Assembly: GCA_036417435.1 (NCBI GenBank)
Contig: CM070904.1
Coordinates: 126,232,695-126,296,694 of the forward strand
Direction of reading: 5' to 3'
Source of the DNA: Inia geoffrensis
Lineage: Eukaryota > Chordata > Mammalia > Artiodactyla > Iniidae
DNA length: 64,000 nucleotides
Shown here: piece after piece, positions 34,301 through 45,074 of the stretch
How the letters are laid out: each line of letters opens with the position of its first letter
How positions within the stretch are numbered: the first letter of the stretch is position 1
Position numbers and translations under genes: made by a program
Notes under the pieces: model-generated
Told to the model about the DNA's origin: nothing
Databases searched by the model: none
Seen by the model: only the letters and a program-made list of their open reading frames with translations

Positions 34301-37300
34301 CCATACTGTCTTGATTACTGTAGCTTTGTAGTATGGGAGTACATACTTCCATACTACAAAGTCAAGGAGCCTGATTCCTCCAGCTCTGGTTTTCTTTCTC
34401 AAGGTTGCTTTGGCTATTTGGGGTCTTTTGTGTTTCCATACAAATTATGCAGTTTTTTGTTCTAGTTTTGTGAAAAATGCCATTGGTAGTTTGATAGGGA
34501 TTGCACTGAATCTGTAGATTGCTTTGGGTAGCCCAGTCATTTTCACAATGTTGATTCTTCCAATCCAAGAACACGGTATATCTCTCTGTTTGTATCATCT
34601 TTAATTTCTTTCATCAGTGTCTTACAGTTTTCTGCATACAGGTCTTTTGTCTCCTTAGGTAGGTTTATTCCTAGGAATTTTATTCTTTTTATTTCAATGG
34701 TAAATGGGAGTATTTCCTTAATTTCATTTTCAGACTTTTAATCATTAATGTATAGGAATGCAAGAGATTTCTGTGCATTAATTTTGTATCCTGCTACTCT
34801 TACCAAATTCATTGATTAGCTCTAGTAGTTTGCTGTTAGCATCTTTAGGATTCTCTATGGAGAGTATCATGTCATCTGTAAACAGTGAGTTTTACCTCTT
34901 CTTTTCCGATTTGGATTCCTTTTATTTCTTTTTCTTCTCTAATTGCTGTGGCTAAAACATCCAAAACTATGTGGAATAACAGTGGTGAGAATGGGCACCC
35001 TTGTCTTGTTCCTGATCTTAGAGGAAATGGTTTGTTTTTCACCACTGAGAACAATGTTGGCTGTGGGTTTGTCATATATGGCCTTTATTATGTTGAGGTA
35101 GGTTCCCTCTATGCCTACTTTCTGGAGAGTTTTTATCATAAATGGGTATTGAATTTTGTCAAAAGCTTTTTCTGCATCTATTGAGGTTATCATATGTTTT
35201 TTATCCTTCAGTTTCTTAATATGATGTATCACATTGATTGATTTGTATATATTGAAGAATCCTTGCATTCCTGGGATAAACCCCACTTGATCATGGTGTA
35301 TGATCCGTTTAATGTGCTGTTGGATTCTGTTTGCTAGTATTTTGTTGAGGATTTTTGCATCTATGTTCATCAGTGATATTGGCCTGTAGTTTTCTTTCTT
35401 CGTGACATCCTTGTCTGGTTTTGGTATCAGGGTGATGGTGGCCTCATAGAATGCATTTGGGTGTGTTCGTCCCTCTGCTACATTTTGGAAGAGTTTGAGA
35501 AGGATAGGTGTTAGCTCTTCTCTAAATGTTTGAGAATTCTCCTGTGAAGCCATCTGGTCCTGGGCTTTTGTTTGTTGGAAGATTTTTAATCACTGTTTCA
35601 ATTTCACTGTTTGTGACTGGTCTGTTTATATTTTCTATTTCTTCTTGGTTCAGTCTCGGAAGGCCGTGCTTTTCTAAGAATCTGTCCATTTCTTCCAAGC
35701 TGTCCATTTTATTGGCATATAGTTGCTTGTAGTAATCTCTCATGATCCTTTGTATTTCTGCAGTGTCAGTTGTTACTTCTCCTTTTTCATTTCTAATTCT
35801 GTTGATTTGAGTTTTCTCCCTTGTTTTCTTGATGAGTCTGGCTAATGGTTTATCAATTTTGTTTATCTTCTCAAAGAACCAGCTTTTAGTTTCATTGATC
35901 TTTGCCATTGTTTCCTTCATTTCTTTTTTATTTATTTCTGATCTGATCTTTATGATTTCTTTCCTTCTGCTAACTTTGGGGGTTTTTTTTGTTCTTTCTC
36001 TAGTTGCTCTAGGTGTAAGGTTAGGTTGTTTATTTGAGATTTTCTTGTTTCTTGAGGTAGGATTGTATTGCTATAAACTTCCCTCTTACAACTGCTTTTG
36101 CTGCATCCCATAGGTTTTGGGTCGTCGTGTTTTGTCATTTGTTTCTAGGTATTTTTTTGATTCCTCTTTGATTTCTTCAGCGATCTCTTGGTTATTTAGT
36201 AGCATATTGTTTAGCCTCCATGTGTTTGTATTTTTTACAGTTGTTTTCCTGTAATTGATATCTAGTCTCATAGCATTGTGATCAGAAAAGATACTTGATA
36301 TGATTTCAATTTTCTTAAATTTGCCAAGGCTTGATTTGTGATCCTAGATATGGTCTATCCTGGAGAATGTTCCATGAGCACTTGAGAAGAAAGTGTATTC
36401 TGTCGTTTTTGGATGGAATGTCCTATAAATATCAATTAAGTCCGTCTTGTTTAATGTGTCATTTAAAGCTTGTGTTTCCTTATTTATTTTCAGTTTGGAT
36501 GATCTGTCCATTGGTGAAAGTGGGGTGTTAAAAGTCCCCTGCTATTATTGTGTTACTGTTGATTTCCCATTTTATGGCTGTTAGCATTTTCCTTATGTAT
36601 TGAGGTGCTCCTGTGTTGGGTGCATAAACATTTACAATTGTTGTATCTTCTGGACTGATCCCTTGATCATTATGTAGTGTCCTTCTTTGTCTCTGGTAAT
36701 CGTCTTTATTTTAAAGTCAATGAGAATTGCTACGCCAGCTTTCTTTTGATTTCCATTTGCATGGAATATCTTTTTCAGTCTGTATACGTCCCTAGGTCTA
36801 AAGTGGGTCTCTTGTAGACAGTATATATACAGGTCTTGTTTTTGTTTCCATTCAGCCAGTCTATATCTTTTGGTTGGAGCATTTAATCCATTTACATTTA
36901 AGGTAACTATCGATATGTATGTTCCTATTACCATTTTCTTAATTGTTTTGGGTTTGTTTTTGTAGGTCTTTTCCTTCTCTTGTGTTCCCTGCCTAGAGAA
37001 GTTCCTTTAGCATTTGTTGTAAAGCTGGTTTGGTGGTGCTCAATTCTCTTAACTATACTTGTCTGTAAAGGTTTTAACTTCTCCATTCAATCTGAATGAG
37101 ATCCTTGCTGGGTACAGTAATCTTGCTTTTAGGTTTTTCCCTTTCATCACTTTAAATATGTCCTGCCACTCCCTCCTGGCTTGCAGAGTTTCTGCTCAAA
37201 GATCAGCTGTTAACCTTATGGGGATTCCCTTATATGTTATATGTTGCTTTTCCCTTGTTGCTTTTAATATTTTTTCTTTGTATTTAAATTTTGATAGTTT

Positions 37301-40300
37301 GATTAATATGTGTCTTGGTGTGTTTCTCTTTGGTTTATCCTGTATGGGACTCTCCGCGCTTCCTGGACTTGACTATTTCCTTTCCCATGTTCGGGAAGTT
37401 TTCGACTATAACCTCTTCAAATATTTTCTCATACCCTTTCTTCCTTTCTTTCTTCTTCTTCTGGGACCCCTATAATTCGAATGTTGGTGCGTTTAGTGTT
37501 GTCCCAGAGGTCTCTGAGACTGTCCTCAATTCTTTTCATTTTTTTTTCTTTATTCTGCTCCCTGGCAGTTATTTCCACCATTTTATCTTCCAGCTCACTT
37601 ATCCGTTCCTCTGCCTCAGTTATTCTGCTATTGATTCCTTCCAGGGTACTTTTAATTTCAGTTATTGTGTTGTTCATCACTGTTTGTTTGCTCTTTAGTT
37701 CTTCTAGATCCTTGTTAACTGTTTCTTATATTTTCTCCGTTCTGTTTCTGAAATTTTGGATCATCTTTACTATCATTACTCTGAATTATTTTTCAGGTAG
37801 GTTGCCTATTTCATCTTCATTTATTTGGTTTTGTGGGTTTTTATCTTGCTCCTTCGTCTGTAACATATTTTTCTGTCGTTGTTTTCTTTTTTCTTTTTTT
37901 TTGATGGGTGGGGCTGTATTCGCGTCTTGCTGGTTGTTTGGCCTGAGGCGTCCAGCACTGGAGTTTGCAGGCAGTTGGATAGAGCTGGGTCTTGGTGCTG
38001 AGATTAGGACCCATGGGAGGCCTCACTCCAATTAATACTCCCTGGGGTCTGAGGTTCTCTGTTAGTCCAGCAGTTTGGACTCAGAGCTCCCACTACAGGA
38101 GCTCAGGCCTGACCTCCAGCGTGGGAACCAATATCCCACAAGCTGGTTGCTAGTGGTTCTTCCTATCCCCTTAGGTGTCCGTGATCCCCCAACGGTGCCT
38201 GGTAGGTTCCCTAGCTGTGCCGAGATGTGAATTGCGCATCCTCCTAGTCCACCATCTTGACTCAGCCTTCCTTCACATCATGGTTTTGATTTGCACTTCC
38301 TCAGTGACTAATGTTGAGCATCTCTCTACATGTTTATTTGCCATTTGTACACCTTGGAGGCTTCATTCAAGTCCTTTTCCCATTTTTTAATTGGGTTGTC
38401 TTTTAATTATTGAGCTGTAAGAGTTCTTTATATATCTTTTATATATACAGGTCTCTTTCATATATATGATTTGCAATATTTTCTCCCAGGATGTAGAGTG
38501 TCTTTTGACTTTTTAGATAGTGTCCTCTGAAGTACCAATGTTTTTAATTTTGATAAAGCCCAATTTCTCAATCTTCTCTTTTATTGCTTGTGTAAGACTC
38601 TAATCCAAGATCACAAAGATTTACTCCTGTGTTTTCTTCGTAGTTTTCTATTTTAGCTCTTACATTTAGGTCTTTGATCTATTTTGAGTTCGTTTTGGGG
38701 TATGGTATGCAAGCCCAGCGGAGTGCCCCCACACCTCCTCCCAGTAAACACTGCTAACAATTTGGGATTTATCTTTTCAGACTTGTTTTCTAAATCTGTG
38801 GGATTCTTTTCCAGAGATTATGTTCATCAGAATACAGTGGCATAGATTATTTTAGAGTTCACCTACACCAACAAATTTAGCTCAAATGTATCTGTAATCC
38901 TGATACCCAGTTTTTACCACATTGAGAATCCCTTCAAAATACATTCTATTCCATCCTTTCTAATTTCACCATATTCACCCTCTTAGGCTACCAAAGCCCA
39001 GATACACAGTGACAGTGTTTCATTAAGTGGCTACAACATAATTCTAACAGACCAAGTTAATGTTCTCTTTTGGTACCTGTCCAGACAAGTCACCAAGGGT
39101 GTTATTTTCCTGTAGTCAGCCCTCGAGAGAAAGGATGACGATAACCTATGAGTGGATTCTTCTAATCTTCAATCTTGTACTTGATAGAATAAAGTCTTCA
39201 TTTCTCTATGACAGCCCTACAGTCTTCTAGAAGCCTTTGACTATCCATTTATGATGCTTTTTCTGCCTGCTGGTAGAAAGGCTGGATAACAACTTTTTCC
39301 TTCTCTAAAATCCGGTATGAGTGATTTGGGAGAATACAATGAAATTCTGTTATCATATATTCTTTTTCAGTACAAGGTACAAAGACATACATTTCACTCA
39401 TCCCATCCTTGCCCACCAATCTGATTTGAAAAGTATGCTCAAACACTTCTATTAATTCATGCTGAGTGACTCTGTCAGGCAAGTTCTTGATCAAAAGTGT
39501 TTTGGAATTTCCATCTTCATAAACACAAAAAGAGTATTTTTAGTCTGAGTTTAGATCTCATAAGCATCAAGAGTTCTCTAACAGAGAAAAAATACTTCTC
39601 AAAGAGTTGGAGAGTAGTACATATTCCTTCATTTAACAATATTTGGGGACTTCCCTCGTGGTCCAGTGGTAAAGAATCCACCTTCCAATGCAGGGGACGC
39701 AGGTTCAATCCCTGGTTGGGGAACTAAGATCCCACATACTGCAGGGCAACTAAGCCTGCGCGCTGCAAACTACAGAGCCCACATGCCCTGGAGCCTGCAC
39801 GCTGCAAGCAGAAAGAGAAAACCTGCATGCCACAACTAGAGAGAAGCCCATGCGCGCCATAACAGAAAGATCTCTCATGCCTCAACAAAGATCCCATGTG
39901 CCATAACTAAGACCTGACACAGCCAAAATAATAATAATAATAAATAAGATAAATAAATAAAATATTTAAAAAAACAAACATTTGCACACAGCGTCTGGGT
40001 GACGACGGCCTGTGCTATGTGGTGGCTGTGAAAATACGGACTTGGCCTCCACTCTTGAGAATGTAGTCTTGTGGGGGAAAAGGCTAGTAAACAAATAGTC
40101 ACATAATTACAAACTGTGGTTAAGTGTCAGGAAGGAAAAGTAAAAAGGGAAATGAGAACATCAAGTACAGAAGACTTAACTTAGTCTGGGGGTAAGGGAA
40201 AATTTTTCTGATCTGCAGAGGTGACCTTTAAGATGAGACTCTTGGATGGGTTGTCAGTAGCCAGGGGATGAGTCATGAACATTAGGACAGAGAAGGTCAG

Positions 40301-43243
40301 CCGTGTGGCTAGAGCAGAAGGAGTGAGCACGGTAGAGACAGTCTGTGCTGTGGAAGTAGGCGACTTGCTAGAAACTGAGGAGTGCTTGCACGGAGTAAGA
40401 AAGAATACGATATTCCTGTCTGATGCAGCGTCCTCTAGGTACACAGGTATCTCTGAACAAGTTACCTTGCTTGCGTACATTTCTTTGTTTCCTTTCCCTT
40501 TTCGGTTTCTTCCATTCAATTTCGTATCCAAGGATGTTTGTCTCACTAAATTCCAGGGATTTTTCCTGGTCGTCAGCAGATTTAAAATTCACATAACCAA
40601 ATCTCCTACAGAGATGCAGCCGAAAAGGAAAAAAAAAACACAAGTAGAGTCAAAAGGCATATGCCTTCCAGCTGGCTACTCACACTGGCTGTGAAAGTGG
40701 AAATTAGCATTGAGTCAAACGCAGCTGTCAAATTTCACAAATTAAAACCAAGGCTCCCCCAACTGGCAATATGGGTGCCATCAAGTAACGGGAGAGCAGC
40801 AGTTCTCACCTGGGGTGAGTCTGACAATATCTGGAGACATCTTTGGCCGTCACAACTGGGGGACTACTTCTAGCATCTAGTGGATAGAATCCAGGGATGC
40901 TGCTGAACAGCCCCCCCAACAAGGAATTAGCTGGCCCCAAATTTTAAGAGTGCAAGAGTCGAGAAGCCCTCCTCTAGGGCAAGGACTGAGAGTCAGGGCA
41001 AACTCACCCGCTGAAATCATTATTAGTTTTCTAACTACTGGCCAGATTTAACCAAAAGCTATAAAAAATGAAACTTGAAATGACACGTTTTTGAATTTCT
41101 GTTTTAAGAAACAGCCATTGCCCTTGTGAACTGAAACAAAAAATCTTTTTTTTTTTGGCCATGCCATGCGTCTTGTGGGGTCTTTTTTTTAAATAAATTT
41201 ATTTATTTTTGGCGGCGTTGGGTCTTTGTTGCTGCACGCGGGCTTTCTCTAGTTGTGGCGAGCGGGGGCTACTCTTCGTTGCGGTGCACGGGCTTCTCAT
41301 TGCAGTGGCTTCTCTTGCTGTGGAGCATGGACTCTAGGCATTCAGTCTTCAGGAGTTGTGGCACACAGGCTCACGCAGGGTCAGTAGTTGTGACGCACTG
41401 CCTTAGCTGCTCCGTGGCATGTGGGATCTTCCTGCACCAGGCCTCGAACCTGTGTCCCCTGCACTGGCAGGCGGATTCTTAACCACTGTGCCACCAGGGA
41501 AGCCCTGGCTTGTGGGATCTTAGTTCCCTAACCAGGGATTGAACCCACGCCCACGGCGGTGAAAGTGCAGAGTCCTAACCACTGGACCACCAGGGAACTC
41601 CCAAAAATATCATTCTTAAAATAGAATGTGTTGGCAAACTCAAAGGCTATTAGAGTAAGTTTCTTTTTTGGGGGGTGGGGGGTTGCGCTGTGCTGGGTCT
41701 TCGTTGCTGCCTGCGGGCTTTCTTCTAGTTGCAGCGAGCAGGGACTACTCTTCGTTGCAGTGCACAGGCTTCTCATTGTGGTGGCTTCTCTTGTTGCGGA
41801 GCACAGGCTCTAGGTCCACAGGCTTCAGTAGCTGTGGCACAGGGCTCAGTAGTTGTGGCTTGCGGGCTCTAAAGTGCAGGCTCAGTAGTTGTGGCGAACG
41901 GCTTAGTTGCTCCGCAGCATGTGGGATCCTCCAGGACCAGGGCTCAAACCCGTGTTCCCTGCATTGGCCAGTGGATTCTTAACCACTGCGCCACCAGGGA
42001 GGTCCCAAGAATTTTTTGTTAATGCAAAAGGAATGTTTATTTACTACAAACACAACAATATTCCACAATATAGTTAATAAAAAGTGTAAGCAGAGCAATG
42101 TGTCAAAAGTTGTGGCATTACCTCTGGAGCCAGAATGTGGGCTCAAATCCTGACCCTGCCACTTTCTAACTGTGTGATATTCAGTATGTCACTTAACTTC
42201 TCTGTGCCTCAATTTCCTCCTTTGTAAAATGGGGATAATGACAATAATTACTGCTGAGAATTGTCTTATGGATTCAATGAGTTAAATAAACAAGGAACAA
42301 TGCCTGGTACAGTGAGTACTCAATGAATGTTTACTATTATTATTATCTTTTCATTTCTACCTAAGAAATTCTGAGTACCGTAAAATAAGCACGCTCACGC
42401 CCAAGACATATGCTTCTGATGAGAAAGAAGTAAGAAAGGATGAAATTCAATTCAGCAAAAAAGCAGAACTGATACAGAACCTATATTTGCCACCAAAGCT
42501 AGGGGTTTTGTGATTAAAATCTGTGTTCGTTTAAAATAATTCTAGGCAAATAACATTGCTCACAGTCGGAAAATCATGAAAACATGTTTCTGTAAAGACC
42601 TGGAAGATCTTGTGATTAGTTTAGTATTTTGGTTGGAAAAATGGGATAGCAAAATTTAATATAATGGATTTATTAAACGTGCCACTGAAGGACTTTAAAT
42701 ACTCATTCTGAACTGCAAGAGGCTGAGGTAATATCTTATAAAGGGTGAAGAACAAGTAACAAAGAGATCTGACAAGAATAATAATTGTTGGGCTGACAAA
42801 CAATCTTAACAACACCCTTAATTTACCAGTATTTACCTGGACAAGCCAACTCTGACACCAACGACTGCGACGTCATTTTTAGCAAAAAATTGACTAAGAC
42901 CGGTTTTTAGTTCAGCAACAGTTTTGTTGAAATTCAGGTTTCCAACCAATAGTTTGAAACTTACAGGTGGTTTAGCTGACATACAAAAAGGCAAAGAGAG
43001 AGAGAGAGAGAGAACTCAAAGAAACAGTTCAGAAAGAATGACGCTAAAAAAAATTTCCATTGAAGAATCTGGCATATTGTAACACCAGGCTGCAATTAAA
43101 ATCCCTTTGTCCATCACTTGGGCTAACAGAGTTTTGGTTTTCGCCAATATGAAACTCTCCACGTGTCTCTTGTGCTCTAAAACGCGGCAGTTACCTTCTA
43201 ATTTCTGAATTTTGGTTTCAAGGGAAGCATTCTGTTTGGTCAT
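31348..43243 (-). CDS. Candidate 193-aa two-RRM protein from the NCL paralogue
   Basis: Starting at the ATG at 43243-43241 in exon 5' (the codon matching the Met of parental KKEMAK), the segments 43195-43243, 42837-42975, 40466-40605, 39391-39514 and 31348-31477 join with AG/GT sites and correct phases. They give 582 nt ending in TGA at 31350-31348. The product is a short leader ([16 protein letters not shown]), then RRM1 ([16 protein letters not shown]) and RRM2 (TLLIKNL; a weaker ASIDF in place of AYIEF). Indels in 6' (minus 3 nt) and 7' keep the frame, but 7' must use a GTAACT donor 13 nt beyond the ancestral one. In nucleolin RRM1-2 bind stem-loop RNA, so an RNA-binding role would be the guess. 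No promoter proof or poly-A signal is seen. It may be only a pseudogene. Confidence 0.4.
31490..32403 (-). mobile_element. Old L1 3' fragment in intron 8', left half
   Basis: From about 31,683 the sequence resembles a reverse L1 3' region (ctactgagatataatttcc, ttcccaccagcaatgag). It resumes at 38,289 (gacTaatgttgagcatc) to about 38,700, so the younger L1 split it. 31,490-31,680 has nothing recognisable. Confidence 0.7.
32420..38272 (-). mobile_element. Nearly full-length L1, 5.85 kb, with target duplication
   Basis: Bounded by the 16-bp repeat tcacatcatggttttg (32404-32419 and 38273-38288). The minus strand runs from a 5' end containing agatggtggactaggagga, through ORF1 (about 37,900-37,050; coiled-coil-like [14 protein letters not shown]) and ORF2. 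ORF2 shows endonuclease start (about 36,930, [10 protein letters not shown]), reverse transcriptase (35,600-34,900, [30 protein letters not shown]) and C-terminal parts (34,400-33,750). The 3' end has the sequence seen at 25,067. Frameshifts and stops split both frames and a SINE interrupts it, so it is inactive. It lies in intron 8' of the NCL copy, in the same transcriptional orientation. Confidence 0.92.
33288..33633 (-). repeat. CHR-type SINE inside the L1
   Basis: Reverse long-class SINE (ttttggctgcgttgggtc to gaccagggaagccc). The flanking (t)tcattgtag is duplicated (33,279 and 33,636). It postdates the L1 insertion. Confidence 0.9.
38289..39240 (-). other. Intron 8' remainder: old L1 right half, then unassigned
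   Basis: 38,289-38,700 continues the older L1 split by the 5.85-kb element. From 38,700 to 39,240 nothing is recognisable. Confidence 0.55.
39649..39975 (+). repeat. CHR-type SINE (long class) in intron 7'
   Basis: Head ggggacttccctcgtggtcc, B-box aggttcaatccc, gccacaacta modules, and an (aat)n/(aaat)n tail to about 39,975. It is antisense to the NCL copy. Confidence 0.88.
39976..40465. other. Intron 7' sequence, no gene
   Basis: Between the SINE and exon 7'. No repeat or RNA gene is recognised. Confidence 0.4.
41140..41602 (-). repeat. Short SINE interrupted by a long SINE
   Basis: An outer reverse short SINE (41,150-41,180 and 41,506-41,602, ending ggaccaccagggaactccc) is split by a reverse long SINE (41,183-41,504). 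The sequence cttgtggg(g/a)tct at both joints is the target duplication. Located in intron 6' of the NCL copy. Confidence 0.88.
41660..42007 (-). repeat. CHR-type SINE (long class)
   Basis: Reverse orientation, from a ttttttggggggtggggg tail-side region to ccaccagggaggtccc. In intron 6', about 55 bp from the preceding SINE. Confidence 0.85.
42112..42345 (+). repeat. MIR element
   Basis: Good match in order to MIR landmarks: gagccagaatgtgggctcaaatcc, ccactttctaactgtgtga, cctcaatttcctc, gtaaaatggggataat, gcctggtacagtgagtactcaat. It is an ancient mammalian SINE in intron 6'. Confidence 0.88.
43064..43125 (-). pseudogene. Decayed SNORD82 in the NCL copy
   Basis: In intron 5' of the paralogue the minus strand reads TAGCCCAAGTGATGG and then ACAAAGGGA, matching the start of SNORD82. 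The C box has changed (TGATGG), D' is lost (ATTGCA in place of ACTGA), and the terminal D box CTGA and end pairing are gone. It cannot form a normal C/D snoRNP. It proves that intron 5 was duplicated with the exons. Confidence 0.8.
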
Positions 43244-43317
43244 TTCTTCCTTCTGGTTTATCAGGTGCTTTCTTCATAGGCTCTGTGGGCAAAAGCCAGA
43301 ATACAGTTTTTTGTTTC

Positions 43318-43674
43318 TTTGGTTTTTTAAGAAATAAATTTATTTATTTATTTTGGCTGTGTTGGGTCTTCGTTGCTGCACGGACTTTCTCTAGTTGCTG
43401 TGCGCAGGGTCTACTCTTTGTTGTGGTGCGCGGGCTTCTCATTGCGGTGGCTTCTCTTGCCGTGGAGCACGGGCTCGAGGCACGTGGGCTTCAGTAGTTG
43501 TGGCACGTGAGCTCAGTAGTTGTGGCTCACAGGCTCTAGAGAGCAAGCTCAGTAGTCATGGTGCACGGGCTTAATTGCTCCACAGCATGTGGGATCTTCC
43601 CGGACCAGGCCTCGAACCCGTGTCCCCTGAGTTGGCAGGCAGATTCTTAACCACTGCGCCACTAGGCAAGTCCC
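43318..43674 (-). repeat. CHR-type SINE (long class) in intron 4'
   Basis: Reverse orientation, aaataaatttatttatttattttggctg to gccactaggcaagtccc. The flanks ccagaata(c/t)agt are duplicated (43,298 and 43,675). Confidence 0.88.
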
Positions 43675-43817
43675 CAGAATATAGTATTTTTAATCATCTG
43701 TCTGTGCCACTAATGAGTAAAGTGGGAGCTTTTACACTGTCCACAAATACCATACCTACACTGTGCCTATTCTCCACAAGACGCCTGGGTTAGGTCTGGT
43801 CAGAATACTTTTAATTG

Positions 43818-44030
43818 GATTTTTTTTTTTCTTTTTTGTGGTACACGGGCCTCTCACTGTTGTGGCCTCTCCCGTTGCGGAGCACAGGCTCTGGACGCGC
43901 AGGCTCGGCGGCCATGGCTCACGGGCCCAGCCGCTCCGCGGCATGTGGGATCCTCCCGGACCGGGGCACGAACCCATATCCCTTGTATCGGCAGGTGGAC
44001 TCTCAACCCCTGTGCCACCAGGGAAGCCCC
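43818..44030 (-). repeat. CHR SINE in intron 4'
   Basis: A 210-bp class SINE in reverse orientation (T tail, tgtggtacacgggcctctcac, ...ccaccagggaagcccc). The site agaatacttttaa is present on both sides (43,802 and 44,031), so the target duplication is clear. Confidence 0.92.
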
Positions 44031-45074
44031 AGAATACTTTTAAAAGCATTTATAAATTAATTAGGAAAAGTTCTTCAAGTTCATAAAAGAACTTCAACAG
44101 CCCTGTCCAACGGCTTCGCTTATAACTCTAATTCCTTGATACTGGCCACCACTTAACAGAGCTGGTTTAGGTCATTCTGACCTTCCTCTTCCTCACAGCC
44201 TTTGTCATGACCCTTATGGTCCTGCTCATCTTCCTCTGCCCCGAGGGGAAAGGCTTTCCTCCCCGTGGCCCATGAAGGATACAGGACTTCTTTTTCAGAA
44301 TCTAAATGAAAACCCACCCAATCAATTGCTGCCACACAGACTTGTTAAGAATGAAAATGACAAGTTGTTCTTTCAGAGAAACTGCTCATAAGTCTGACTG
44401 TATACACAAATCTAAGAAAAAAATTCGCTGTCATTTTAACCTTTTATTTGAAATAATTTAAAATGTATTATTGTATTTTCATAACAATGCTAAGAATTAC
44501 TGCTTTGGAAGCAATACCATTTAAAATGTTACACAGACGCCATCAGGACATAAAAATCACTCAGAGTGAAATCTGGGGGACAATTAACCTGCCTGGCTCA
44601 TAAGCACAAGGAGAGAAAGAGTGTACAATATTCAAAGAGAAAACTCTGATTCTGGTCATGTGGACAGCAGAAGTCAAATGTCCACTGGGACTCCTCAAGC
44701 CAAGCCTGGAGAATCGGCCGGGGATGCCAAGGGTGGTATTTCCACAGAACCCTTTCGAGAGCCATGTGCAATGGCATGTAGGGCTGACCCCTGACAGCCA
44801 CCAGCAGGGATGTCCCCAGAGGGGACTCTTTACATGCCTCATCCTGACACAACTCACAGTTCTTACCTTCATCCTCCTCAGGGTTCTCATGTCACTTCTC
44901 ATCGCTCTCGAGCATGGCACTCCTCCTGTCTTTTGGCAACTTGGCCCCTGTGGCTCCCTTCCTGCGTGGTCATATTAATTTCTCAGCAAACATGGGAGCC
45001 AGAAACTTTTTTTTCTCGATTTTATTTCCTGGAGCACTAGTAATCTTCCTACCATTTTTCTGAGGGACATCAAC

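Noticed and set aside
34872..36934. Active L1 ORF2
   Set aside because: Reverse transcriptase and endonuclease segments are in several frames separated by stops, so the element is not coding-competent.
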